Below, one piece after another: positions 17,791 to 25,366 of a stretch of 64,000 bases of DNA. This stretch comes from an uncultured Eubacteriales bacterium. GTDB lineage: Bacteria; Bacillota; Clostridia; Oscillospirales; UBA644. Numbering within the stretch: position 1 is the stretch's first letter; the number at the start of each line of letters is the position of its first letter. Both the position numbers and the translations under genes were made by a program. The stretch spans positions 97,414-161,413 of the forward strand of contig CAUHAO010000002.1 of assembly GCA_959604355.1 (NCBI GenBank), in the 5' to 3' direction. Under the pieces are notes generated by a model, which made no database searches, was not told the origin of the DNA, and saw only the letters and a list, made by a program, of their open reading frames with translations.

Positions 17791-18186
17791 ATGCAGATAG
17801 TAAGTATTTGCGGTATCGGTATATGCGGTGCACTTCTGTGCCTGATACTGCGCAGAGATCATCCCGAATTTTCGGCGATAGCGGCTGTCGCATGTGCCGT
17901 CGCGATGATACTCGCAGTGCTGGACAGCCTCGGAACGGCTTTTGCGTTTGCAGACGAGATGCTTTCGACGTCCGGCATTCCGGACATGTATATAGCGGCG
18001 GTGATGAAGAGCCTCGGCATAGCGTATATAACGCAGTTTTCGGTGGATATGTGCAGGGACTCCGGACAGAGCGGAATCGCGTCAAAAATAGAACTGGCGG
18101 GAAAGATTGCAATACTCATAACGGCGATACCGATACTCAGGGAGCTTCTTGATATCGTAAGAGGTATAACGGAAAAAGGATTATGA
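17791..18186 (+). CDS. spoIIIAD: Stage III sporulation protein AD
   Basis: A 131-residue protein with about four helices, similar in length to the Bacillus protein. The stretch LRRDHPEFSAIAAVA and the C-terminal FSVDMCRDSGQSGIASKIELAGK are conserved family features. It is a membrane component of the mother cell-forespore channel. The stop overlaps the spoIIIAE start (ATGA). Confidence 0.94.
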   Translation: MQIVSICGIGICGALLCLILRRDHPEFSAIAAVACAVAMILAVLDSLGTAFAFADEMLSTSGIPDMYIAAVMKSLGIAYITQFSVDMCRDSGQSGIASKIELAGKIAILITAIPILRELLDIVRGITEKGL

Positions 18187-19244
18187 AAAAGATATGTATA
18201 TGCGTGCTTATTTTTATTTGTTTCGCGGCTTTGGCCGTTCCGTGCGCCGCACATAGTGATATTGAGGAATACAGGAAATCGCTTGAAGCCGAAATAGAGC
18301 ATCAGAACGGAAGCGTCCCGGATCTTTCGTTTTCTTCCGTCGGAAATATTTTCATATCCGGTATACGAAACGCTTTTGAGGAAAAAAAGGGATTCATTCT
18401 TAAAATGTTCGCGCTGATCATAGCCATGTACATAGTTTCGGCACTCAATGAGGCCTATCCGTCGTCCGACACAGTAAAAGCCGTGGCGACAGTGATAATC
18501 GCGGCGTCCGGAGTGATGCTTTACAGGGATATATTCGATTCCGTGTCGTCGGTGCAATCGGCGTTTGAGAAAATTAACGGTTTTGTTATATCTCTTGCCC
18601 CGGTTGCGGCGGCGTCGCTTACCGCAGCGGGTTATGCCGATACGGCGGCGGTGGGGTGTTCCGGACTTCTTCTCGCGGGGGAAATCTGCACATTTGTCGC
18701 GGGCACGCTACTGCTGCCGGGAGTAAACACTTACCTTGCCATAGGTGTCGCGTCTTCGGTCACGGGAAATCATAATATCCGAAACCTGTCCTCGTTTATA
18801 AGGAACACCGTTATAATAGGCATAGCTTTTTTGCTCTGCGTCTATTGCGGGATAATGTCGGTGCAGTCTTCTGTCGCGGTGTCGGGCGACAGTGTGGGCC
18901 GTCGGGTCGTCAAGTTCGCCGCGGGAAGCTTTGTGCCGATGTTCGGCGGTGCGGTGAGTGAAGGGCTTGACAGCGCTTTTGCCGCGGGAGCAATGATGAA
19001 AAATTCAATAGGGTCGTTGGGCGTGGTGTCCGTTATCGCGACCGTCGCCGCGCCGATATGCTCTGTGATGTGCGATCTTGTGATACTTTCGGTATGCTGC
19101 ACCGTATGCGGATTTTTCCAGGATACCGCGGTACGAGGATTTATGGAAACGGTAAGAGACGCGTACGCGATAATGTTTTCGCTTGCTCTTGCGGTGTCGG
19201 TGATGACGGTAACAGGGGTGAGCATGATGGTAAAGGTCGTGTGA
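18183..19244 (+). CDS. spoIIIAE: Stage III sporulation protein AE
   Basis: The largest membrane component of the SpoIIIA complex, at 353 residues, with a cleavable signal-like N-terminus (LIFICFAALAVPCAAHS), a soluble segment and seven or eight helices. The motif NSIGSLGVVSVIA and the C-terminal VTGVSMMVKVV are typical. The family resembles FliP-like export-gate proteins only in topology. It is slightly shorter than in Bacillus. AF follows one base after its stop. Confidence 0.93.
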   Translation: MKKICICVLIFICFAALAVPCAAHSDIEEYRKSLEAEIEHQNGSVPDLSFSSVGNIFISGIRNAFEEKKGFILKMFALIIAMYIVSALNEAYPSSDTVKAVATVIIAASGVMLYRDIFDSVSSVQSAFEKINGFVISLAPVAAASLTAAGYADTAAVGCSGLLLAGEICTFVAGTLLLPGVNTYLAIGVASSVTGNHNIRNLSSFIRNTVIIGIAFLLCVYCGIMSVQSSVAVSGDSVGRRVVKFAAGSFVPMFGGAVSEGLDSAFAAGAMMKNSIGSLGVVSVIATVAAPICSVMCDLVILSVCCTVCGFFQDTAVRGFMETVRDAYAIMFSLALAVSVMTVTGVSMMVKVV

Positions 19245-19245
19245 T

Positions 19246-19683
19246 ATGGGTGGTTTTATATATTCTTTTTTTACGGTCGCTGCAGGCGGTGCGCTGATTT
19301 CTGCGCTTGCTCCGGCGGGAAAGATGAAAAAGTCTGTGTCCTTTATCTGTGCCATAGTATTGCTGTGTGTTGCCGTTACCTCAGTCGGATCATGCGAAGG
19401 GCCGAACGTCGAAATAAAAACAGACGGCGAGAAGCAAATAAATGAAACGATACGGCAGACTCAGGAGGAGTTGATAAGCCGAGGTTTCTGCGATGAGCTT
19501 TGCAGGTACATACGCGATAATTACGGACAAACTCCCGAGGTGTGCAGAGCCGAAGTCTGTTTCGACGGTGAGGAGGCACTTCTTAAAAGCGTGACGCTCG
19601 GCGGGGTGGATAAGTACGTGGCAGAGTCTGTTGCCGAAATTCTTCCCGAGGATACGGAAATATTTTATACAGACGGAGAATAG
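19246..19683 (+). CDS. spoIIIAF: Stage III sporulation protein AF
   Basis: A 145-residue protein with two N-terminal helices and an intermembrane ring-building-motif domain (EVCRAEVCFDGEEALLKSVTLGG). Bacillus SpoIIIAF is about 206 residues, so this copy is compact. The role in the channel is inferred from family and order. The next gene starts two bases after its stop. Confidence 0.86.
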   Translation: MGGFIYSFFTVAAGGALISALAPAGKMKKSVSFICAIVLLCVAVTSVGSCEGPNVEIKTDGEKQINETIRQTQEELISRGFCDELCRYIRDNYGQTPEVCRAEVCFDGEEALLKSVTLGGVDKYVAESVAEILPEDTEIFYTDGE

Positions 19684-19684
19684 A

Positions 19685-20047
19685 ATGAGATCAGAGGACT
19701 TGTTGGTTAAACTGAAAAAGAATTTTTCGCTCATTATAGTCGCCGCCGTCGCGGTCTCGATGATGCTGCTTTTCATGAGCTCAAAGAAACAGACGTCATC
19801 GCTGTCCGCGGAGGAATTGGAAACATGGAGCGAAAAACTTGAAAATTTTCTTGAAAACATGGAGGGTGTAGGCGAATGCGAGGTCTTGATTTTTCCGGCG
19901 GAAAATATTTCTTCCGCAAACGCAGTCAGAGGGATTTCTATAGTCTGTCAGGGGGACAGTGCAAGAGTAAAAACACAGATAACGGAAGCCGTGGCGACGC
20001 TTTTCGGGATAAACGAGAGCCAGATATCAATAAGCAGGAAAAAGTAA
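19685..20047 (+). CDS. spoIIIAG: Stage III sporulation protein AG, short form
   Basis: A 120-residue protein with one helix (LIIVAAVAVSMMLLFM, about residues 16-31) and one ring-building-motif domain: first strand region MEGVGECEVLI, then a short loop, then GISIVCQGD, then VKTQITEAVATLFG and a final strand. Bacillus SpoIIIAG is about 229 residues and carries a large beta insertion inside this domain that builds the ring's beta-triangle; that insertion is missing here. The start follows the AF stop closely; the stop overlaps AH (TAATG). Confidence 0.88.
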   Translation: MRSEDLLVKLKKNFSLIIVAAVAVSMMLLFMSSKKQTSSLSAEELETWSEKLENFLENMEGVGECEVLIFPAENISSANAVRGISIVCQGDSARVKTQITEAVATLFGINESQISISRKK

Positions 20048-20583
20048 TGTCTGAAAGCTCGTCATCGGGGACAAAGTGGCTCATTCTCGGCCTTACGCTC
20101 GTTATAACGGCGGCGGTATACATAAACTGGAAATTTGTCAGCAGCGGCGCGCCGTATGTGATAGCTCAGCCTACGGAAGGGACTGCCGTAACGGGGAACA
20201 CGTCGTATGTCACTTCGGAGTCGGACTCGTATTTCGACAATGCGAAATATTTGCGCAAAAAGAACCGCGACGAGGCAGTGAGCGTTTTGAGTGAACTTGT
20301 AGACAACATCAATGCCGACGAGACATCACGCCGTACTGCGGCGGCGGCGATAACGGGATATGTACAGACTTCGGAAAAAGAACAGCAGATAGAAAACCTG
20401 ATAAAGGCGAAAGGATTCAGGGAATGTATAGTTTTTCTCGGCGATAATAACGCAACCGTGGTAGTGGAAAGCGACGGACTTACTTCCGCCCAGGCGGCGC
20501 AGATAATGGATATTACATCGTCTGAGACAGGTTTTTCCTTCGATGTCATAAAAATTATCGAAATAGGTAGTGTACAAAACTGA
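20047..20583 (+). CDS. spoIIIAH: Stage III sporulation protein AH
   Basis: A 178-residue mother-cell membrane protein whose extracellular YscJ/FliF-like domain binds forespore SpoIIQ across the intermembrane space. There is one helix (about residues 12-29, LILGLTLVITAAVYINW), a low-complexity linker and the C-terminal ring-building domain (RRTAAAAITGYV, IENLIKAKGFRECIVFLGD, LTSAQAAQIMDI). The ATG at 20047 overlaps the AG stop. It ends the canonical AA-AH series. Confidence 0.93.
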   Translation: MSESSSSGTKWLILGLTLVITAAVYINWKFVSSGAPYVIAQPTEGTAVTGNTSYVTSESDSYFDNAKYLRKKNRDEAVSVLSELVDNINADETSRRTAAAAITGYVQTSEKEQQIENLIKAKGFRECIVFLGDNNATVVVESDGLTSAQAAQIMDITSSETGFSFDVIKIIEIGSVQN

Positions 20584-20599
20584 AAAAATGTGCTATAAT
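20571..20599 (+). promoter_or_regulatory. Probable vegetative promoter for the asp23-nusB run
   Basis: TGTACA (20571-20576), 17-base spacer and TATAAT (20594-20599), the latter preceded by TGC, which makes an extended -10. The -35 matches consensus at only four of six positions and overlaps the end of spoIIIAH. It would free the housekeeping genes from sporulation control. Confidence 0.5.
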
Positions 20600-20662
20600 A
20601 TATACGAGTAACCATTTCATGACCGATATTTCAATGAAATACATAATTCCGGAGGGAATAAT

Positions 20663-21028
20663 ATGGAAGACAAAAAGAACGGATCCGTAAAGATATCCGA
20701 AGAAGTCGTTGCTTCTATCGTAACGACCGCAGCAATGGAAACTGAAGGCGTCGCGCGCGTTTATCAGAAACTCCAGCCCGCGACAAAGGCGGCTGTTCCC
20801 GCAAGCAAGCATGTCATCAAGGGTGTAGTTATCACTACTCTCAATGACGGTGTCGATCTTACAGTACAGCTTGAAGTGAAGCTCGGATATAAGATTCCCG
20901 ATGTCGCAAATGCGGTGCAGAAGCACGTCGCGGATTCTGTCAGAAGCATGACCGGCCTTAACGTGCTGCATGTGAACGCTGTTGTCCTCAGCGTTGTCGA
21001 TCCTTCCAAAATCGAGGGAGCACAGTAA
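20663..21028 (+). CDS. Asp23/Gls24 (YqhY-like) envelope stress protein
   Basis: A 121-residue DUF322/Asp23-family protein. The family pattern is visible as VKISEEVVASIVTTAAMETEGV (split here by position ~6-27) and LEVKLGYKIPDVANAVQ, with a C-terminal VNAVVLSVVDP strand. In Bacillus the homologue YqhY sits beside accBC and nusB and affects acetyl-CoA carboxylase activity; other members line the membrane. Here it also directly precedes nusB, three bases apart. Exact role is not proven. Confidence 0.88.
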   Translation: MEDKKNGSVKISEEVVASIVTTAAMETEGVARVYQKLQPATKAAVPASKHVIKGVVITTLNDGVDLTVQLEVKLGYKIPDVANAVQKHVADSVRSMTGLNVLHVNAVVLSVVDPSKIEGAQ

Positions 21029-21030
21029 GT

Positions 21031-21426
21031 ATGACACGTTCCGAAGCCAGAGAATCTTTATTTCTTCTTCTGTTTGAAGCAACATTTTTCGGCGCCCCCG
21101 ATCTTGTGCAGATAAAGCAGCTTGCCGGCGAATACAGAAATGTGGAAACTAATGAGTACGTGGACACGGCTCTTGACGCGATCCTTGCGGACATAGACGG
21201 TATAGACGCGGGCATAGACCCGTTTCTGGAGAAGGTTTCCTCAAACCGAGTTTCCCGCGTAGCAAGAACGGCAATGAGAATCGCGGTGTTCGAGATTCGC
21301 GGCGGTGATACTCCTGTACCTGTAGCCATAAACGAAGCGGTGGATCTCGTCAAAAAATATGATACCGATGAGGTCGCTAAATATGTAAACGGAGTTCTCG
21401 GATCGTATGTCAGAAGCCTCTCCTGA
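21031..21426 (+). CDS. nusB: Transcription antitermination factor NusB
   Basis: A 131-residue all-helical RNA-binding protein that joins NusE (S10) on boxA of rRNA leaders. Landmarks are the N-terminal TRSEARESLFLLLFE and the C-terminal PVAINEAVDLVKKYDTDEVA followed by KYVNGVLGS, typical of the family. The asp23-nusB-xseA order is common in Clostridia. Its 3' end overlaps the next gene by 20 bases. Confidence 0.95.
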   Translation: MTRSEARESLFLLLFEATFFGAPDLVQIKQLAGEYRNVETNEYVDTALDAILADIDGIDAGIDPFLEKVSSNRVSRVARTAMRIAVFEIRGGDTPVPVAINEAVDLVKKYDTDEVAKYVNGVLGSYVRSLS

Positions 21427-22345
21427 TTGCTATATCGGCATCGATACAAGCAACTATACGACATCTGTCGGAATATATTCCGTCAACGGCAAATACATAA
21501 ATTCAAGAAAAATACTCCCGGTTCCCGACGGGGAGTGCGGACTTCGTCAGAGTAACGCCCTGTTTGAACATGTGCGTCAGTTTGCCGAAGTTTTCGCCGC
21601 CGCGGGAACACCGTCTTTCAATATCAGAGGAATAGGTGTGTCAACACGCCCACGGAATATTGAAGGCTCATATATGCCATGTTTTTTATACGGACAGTCC
21701 GCAGCTGAAACTCTTGCTGCGGCTTATTCCGTTCCCGTGACAAAATTTTCGCACCAGCAGGGACATATTGCGGCGGGGATTCTGTCTTCGGGACATACGG
21801 AGCTGTTTGACGGACCGTTTTATGCTTTCCACGCTTCCGGCGGAACAACAGAACTTTTGCTGGTTGAAAACATAGACAGTATATCCATCGCGGCAAAAAC
21901 ACTTGATATAAGCGTCGGACAGCTCGTCGACAGGACGGGGATAATGCTCGGGCTGCATTTCCCGTGCGGTAAAGAACTTGAAGCTCTCGCCGCAAACGGC
22001 AAGTCTCCCGAAAGACCTCGAGTAAAACTCAAAGACGGAGATTGCTGTCTTTCAGGATATGAGAATAAGATCAAAAAGATGATATGCGACGGAGTTTCCG
22101 CTGCCGATGTTTCAAAATATACTCTTGACGTTGTGGGGGACGTTATATCTCGGATGATATCTTCTGTAAATACGGACCGTCTTCCCGTGCTCTGCGTCGG
22201 AGGCGTTATGTCAGATATGATAGTCCGCCGCGCCGTGATTGACGGATGTGGAACGGACAATGTGTTTTTCGCTTCGGCGGATCTCTCTTCCGACAACGCC
22301 GTCGGAATAGCGTATCTTGCGTATAGAGGGTCGTATGAACAGTAA
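21407..22345 (+). CDS. TsaD/Kae1-like paralogue (ASKHA fold)
   Basis: A 312-residue protein of the Gcp/Kae1/YgjD family. IGIDTSNYTTSVGIY begins the fold, FSHQQGHIAAG carries the two metal-binding His residues, HASGGTTELLLV is the phosphate loop, and the C-terminal SSDNAVGIAYLAY holds the third metal ligand. Metal and nucleotide residues thus look intact, yet the chain is shorter than true TsaD (~335 residues) and the location between nusB and xseA is that of a clostridial paralogue rather than of the t6A biosynthesis gene. It could have a related carbamoyl-transfer role or serve as partner of TsaD; the substrate is unknown. Confidence 0.8.
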   Translation: MSEASPDCYIGIDTSNYTTSVGIYSVNGKYINSRKILPVPDGECGLRQSNALFEHVRQFAEVFAAAGTPSFNIRGIGVSTRPRNIEGSYMPCFLYGQSAAETLAAAYSVPVTKFSHQQGHIAAGILSSGHTELFDGPFYAFHASGGTTELLLVENIDSISIAAKTLDISVGQLVDRTGIMLGLHFPCGKELEALAANGKSPERPRVKLKDGDCCLSGYENKIKKMICDGVSAADVSKYTLDVVGDVISRMISSVNTDRLPVLCVGGVMSDMIVRRAVIDGCGTDNVFFASADLSSDNAVGIAYLAYRGSYEQ

Positions 22346-23534
22346 AGCACTTTCGGTTTCACAACTGAATACTTACGTCAAATCCGTCTTTGATGCGGAT
22401 CCGAACCTTCGCATGGTCTATGTGCGCGGCGAGATATCGAATTTTACCGTGCATATGAAAAGCGGACATGCCTATTTTACGCTTAAAGATGAAAATTCCG
22501 CCGTAAAATGCGTTATGTTCAGAGACAACGCTTTTAAGCTCAGATTTGTTCCGAAAGACGGTATGAGTGTTACCGTCCGCGGGCGTGTGACAGTCTTTCC
22601 GCGCGACGGACAGTACCAGCTTTATGCGGAAGACATAGCGCCTGACGGACTCGGCTCCGTCTACATGGCGTTTCTGAAATTGAAGGATGATCTTGCGAAA
22701 GAAGGACTTTTTGATGATGAGCATAAAAAGTCTCTGCCGCAGTTCCCCGAATCGATAGGCGTTATAACGTCACCCACGGGCGCTGCGCTTCAGGATATAC
22801 TGAATATTTCTTCAAGACGCTTCCCAATGGCGGATATAAAGATTTATCCGTGTACGGTGCAGGGTGACACGGCTGCGGCGTCTGTGCGTAAAGCGCTGGC
22901 GTTTTTCAATAAGGAAAAAAATGCAGACGTCGTTATTATAGCAAGGGGCGGCGGTTCTTACGAGGATCTTGCCGCGTTCAACGACGAAGCTCTCGCGAGA
23001 GATGTTTACGCGTCCGGTATACCTGTTGTGAGCGCAATAGGTCATGAGACGGATTTCACGATACTTGATTTTGTCGCAGACAGACGGGCGCCTACACCAT
23101 CCGCGGCCGCGGAACTCGTTTGCCCCGACCGTCTCCAATTTTCGGCATATATAAACAGCGTTTTTTCGGGAATAGAGAGTTCTGCAGAGCGAAAAATCAT
23201 GTTTGCGCGGAAAAATCTCGAAAATACCGTTAAAAGACTTGATGTCAATAATTATATCAATATGAAATCGTCAATGCTGTCGGCCTTAAGCGAAAGACTC
23301 AGCACTTCCGCGAAAATATTCTTTGACGGTAAGAAAAATTCGTTTGTTTTCCAGGCCGGACGAATAGAAAGCATGAACCCAATGTCCGTTTTGCTGAGAG
23401 GATATTCGGTAGTTTACAAAAGCGGTAAAACCGTGCGTTCCGTCAACGATATTTCTAAAGGGGACGCTTTGAAAATCAGAATGAAGGACGGTGTGATTGA
23501 TTGTGTCGCAGAAAAAACAGGAAATGACATTTGA
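22335..23534 (+). CDS. xseA: Exodeoxyribonuclease VII large subunit
   Basis: A 399-residue catalytic subunit of the single-strand nuclease ExoVII. The N-terminal OB fold is seen in VRGEISNFTVHMKSGHAYFTLKD, and the catalytic domain has VITSPTGAALQDI, VVIIARGGGSYEDLAAFND (Asp/Gly-rich motif) and SAIGHETDFTILDFVADRRAPTP in successive parts. The ATG at 22335 agrees with family N-termini (SVSQLNTYVKSVFD). It overlaps the upstream gene by 11 bases and xseB by up to 38 bases. Confidence 0.96.
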   Translation: MNSKALSVSQLNTYVKSVFDADPNLRMVYVRGEISNFTVHMKSGHAYFTLKDENSAVKCVMFRDNAFKLRFVPKDGMSVTVRGRVTVFPRDGQYQLYAEDIAPDGLGSVYMAFLKLKDDLAKEGLFDDEHKKSLPQFPESIGVITSPTGAALQDILNISSRRFPMADIKIYPCTVQGDTAAASVRKALAFFNKEKNADVVIIARGGGSYEDLAAFNDEALARDVYASGIPVVSAIGHETDFTILDFVADRRAPTPSAAAELVCPDRLQFSAYINSVFSGIESSAERKIMFARKNLENTVKRLDVNNYINMKSSMLSALSERLSTSAKIFFDGKKNSFVFQAGRIESMNPMSVLLRGYSVVYKSGKTVRSVNDISKGDALKIRMKDGVIDCVAEKTGNDI

Positions 23535-23730
23535 GCAGGCTGTTTCAAGGCTTGAGCAGATAGCCGACATTCTCGCCAAAGGGGACTCCGATCTTGACGA
23601 TGCTGTCGCGCTATACGAGGAAGGCGTTAAACTTTCGGAATTCTGTAATAAAAAACTGAGTAAAATTCAGCAGAAAATAACTGTTATTAAAGAGGAGGAC
23701 AGCGCAAGCGCTGGTGAAAGTGATGACTGA
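23497..23730 (+). CDS. xseB: Exodeoxyribonuclease VII small subunit
   Basis: A helical 77-residue (or shorter) partner of XseA. The family core is MTFEQAVSRLEQIADIL, then LDDAVALYEEGVKL. The start is uncertain: TTG at 23497 has AAGGA eight bases upstream, while ATG at 23524 matches the usual family start more closely but has a poor ribosome site. Either way it overlaps xseA, so coupling is expected. Confidence 0.92.
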   Translation: MIVSQKKQEMTFEQAVSRLEQIADILAKGDSDLDDAVALYEEGVKLSEFCNKKLSKIQQKITVIKEEDSASAGESDD

Positions 23731-24601
23731 GAATTACGAACAGAAACTTAACATGCTCACAGACATGGTCAATGAGGCTCTCGAGAAGTATATGCCCGAA
23801 AAAGACGATCCGACAGTGAAGGCTATGCGTTACAGCCTTTTTGCAGGCGGCAAAAGAATAAGACCCGTTATTTGTCTTGCGTTCTGTGAGCTTTTCGGCG
23901 GAGATGTCAAATTGGCTCTTCCGTTTGCGTGTGCAATAGAGATGATCCACACATATTCGCTTATTTATGACGATATGCCTTGCATGGATAACGATACCAT
24001 GCGTCGCGGTAAACCGTCAAATCATATTGTTTTCGGTGAAGATATCGCGCTTATGGCGGGCGTGGCACTTTTCGGTGAGGCTATCGGTGTTGCGAACAGC
24101 GCGGGAGAACTCGGCATTTCCAACAGACAGGTGATCAATGCCATAGAAATACTCATAAACGCATCAGGTCTTAAAGGAATAATTTCCGGCCAGGTACTCG
24201 ATATGGAGAACCGTCCCGGACTTTCGGAAGCAGAAGTCGAGCGTATATATAAACTCAAAACGGCGGCTCTCCTCAAAGCGGCGGCACTTCTCGGATGTGC
24301 TGCGGCGGATGCGGACCCCGATGCGGAAAAAGCAGCTCAGACTTATGCCGAAGATCTCGGCATGGCGTTCCAGATACGCGATGACATCTTAGACGTTATA
24401 GGATCGAAGAATGAGCTCGGAAAAACTCCCGGCAAGGATGAAAGCAGCCAGAAGACCACATATGTAAATCTTCTCGGTGTCGAAAAGGCGCAGCAACGCG
24501 TACATATGCTTACCGAGAGTGCGAAGAGTGCGCTTCCGAAAGATGCGGATACCGGATTCCTTTGCTGGCTTGCGGATAAGCTTTGCGCAAGAGTAAAATA
24601 A
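23723..24601 (+). CDS. ispA: Farnesyl/geranylgeranyl diphosphate synthase
   Basis: A 292-residue prenyl transferase that condenses isopentenyl diphosphate with allylic diphosphates to make C15 (or C20) precursors of undecaprenol and quinones. The first Asp-rich motif is DDMPCMDND (about residues 79-87), the second is RDDILD, and GGKRIRP is the diphosphate-binding loop. The ATG at 23723 overlaps the xseB stop. Chain length cannot be fixed from sequence. dxs, which often follows ispA in this neighbourhood, is absent; the OLE RNA gene comes next instead. Confidence 0.95.
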   Translation: MTENYEQKLNMLTDMVNEALEKYMPEKDDPTVKAMRYSLFAGGKRIRPVICLAFCELFGGDVKLALPFACAIEMIHTYSLIYDDMPCMDNDTMRRGKPSNHIVFGEDIALMAGVALFGEAIGVANSAGELGISNRQVINAIEILINASGLKGIISGQVLDMENRPGLSEAEVERIYKLKTAALLKAAALLGCAAADADPDAEKAAQTYAEDLGMAFQIRDDILDVIGSKNELGKTPGKDESSQKTTYVNLLGVEKAQQRVHMLTESAKSALPKDADTGFLCWLADKLCARVK

Positions 24602-24614
24602 CGCAAATAAGTTA

Positions 24615-24643
24615 AATATTGTCTAAAAAACTATGACAATATT
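24615..24643. repeat. Inverted repeat between ispA and OLE promoter
   Basis: AATATTGTC (24615-24623) and GACAATATT (24635-24643) are perfect complements around 11 bases, followed by CATTTTATCC. It may be a weak terminator shielding the OLE promoter or a protein-binding site. Confidence 0.45.
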
Positions 24644-24664
24644 CATTTTATCCACTATATTCAC

Positions 24665-24693
24665 TTGCAAATATACAAAAAATATGTTATAAT
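24665..24693 (+). promoter_or_regulatory. Strong extended -10 promoter for OLE RNA
   Basis: TTGCAA (24665-24670), exactly 17 bases, TATAAT (24688-24693), preceded by TGT to give the extended -10 TGTTATAAT. The predicted start at about 24700 coincides with the first bases of the terminal helix of the OLE RNA, so promoter and RNA end support each other. Confidence 0.8.
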
Positions 24694-24697
24694 GAAT

Positions 24698-25311
24698 AAA
24701 TGATGACACTGTATCCTAGTCTGTATCGGTAAATACCAGGGTGGGGCTAAAAATCCACCGAAGGGCACATCGATGAAACTTCTTGTGCTTGCCTCGTACG
24801 CCCAGTGCGGGGTGGGGGCTGGAAGGTAGAACGCCGGGCTTCCATAATGGCATATGGTTACTGTCCCGTCGTTCGTGGAGACCTGTTTGCGTGATATATT
24901 TGCTTGTCACGGAACAGGGTGAAACCTGCAAGGCGGTTCTTGATTCAGCAAATTTCTCGTGTAAACGATAAATCGGTGCTGTATGCAGTGTAGCCTGTCT
25001 TGAGTGGGTGCGGCGGACAGCGGTCGGATGTGGGCATGTACGGCGCCGTGCGGCCCGATCTTTGCGCTTTGAAACCGTATCTGCAAAAGAGACTAAGATT
25101 TACTCGACACAGTCAGGGAAAACCTCTAGGCAGAGATCTGCTCTGCGCATGACGGATTGCAGTACGTACTGAGTGGTAATCAAGTCAAGCTTGCGGCGAC
25201 GCGGCTTCTCGGATTTTAATCGGAAACGGCCTGCTTGGCGACATCAGGTAATCCGCGGGGAAACCTACTTGACCTAAGACGTAAGATTTACTTCATGCGT
25301 TGTCATCATTT
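24698..25311 (+). ncRNA. ole: OLE RNA (ornate large extremophilic RNA)
   Basis: No gene occupies these ~614 bases, yet they are guanine-rich, strongly structured and have their own promoter. The two ends form a perfect 11-bp terminal helix (24698-24708 with 25301-25311). Local stems include GGTGG/CCACC (24740-24759), GCAGAG/CTCTGC (25130-25146) and the palindrome CAGTACGTACTG (25160-25171). Length, closing helix, and location after xseA-xseB-ispA and immediately before the OapA membrane protein and tlyA-nadK-argR-recN are all as known for OLE RNA of Bacillus halodurans and relatives. That RNA binds OapA at the membrane as a ribonucleoprotein linked to ethanol, cold and Mg2+ stress tolerance. 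RNase P RNA and tmRNA were considered and lack their hallmark sequences. Ends are estimated to within a few bases. Confidence 0.9.
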
Positions 25312-25326
25312 ATTCTTTTTTACTTA

Positions 25327-25356
25327 TATACACGAATATACACGAATATACACGAA
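25327..25356 (+). repeat. Three tandem copies of TATACACGAA
   Basis: A 10-bp unit occurs three times without change, just after the OLE RNA and just before the oapA ribosome site (AAAGGA, 25355-25360). One unit equals about one helical turn. It may be a slipped repeat or a binding element in the ole-oapA spacer. Confidence 0.9.
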
Positions 25357-25366
25357 AGGACCTATT

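Noticed and set aside
24698..25311. RNase P RNA or tmRNA as identity of the structured RNA
   Set aside because: The conserved RNase P segments (GAGGAAAGTCC and the ACAGAA..GGCTTA end) are absent, and no tag frame or tRNA-like ends for tmRNA are present. A GGGTGAAACC stretch only partly resembles RNase P.
25235..25366. N-terminal extension of oapA from ATG 25235
   Set aside because: It lies inside the OLE RNA and across the 10-bp repeats, has no ribosome site and no OapA-like sequence; the ATG at 25367 has AAAGGA.
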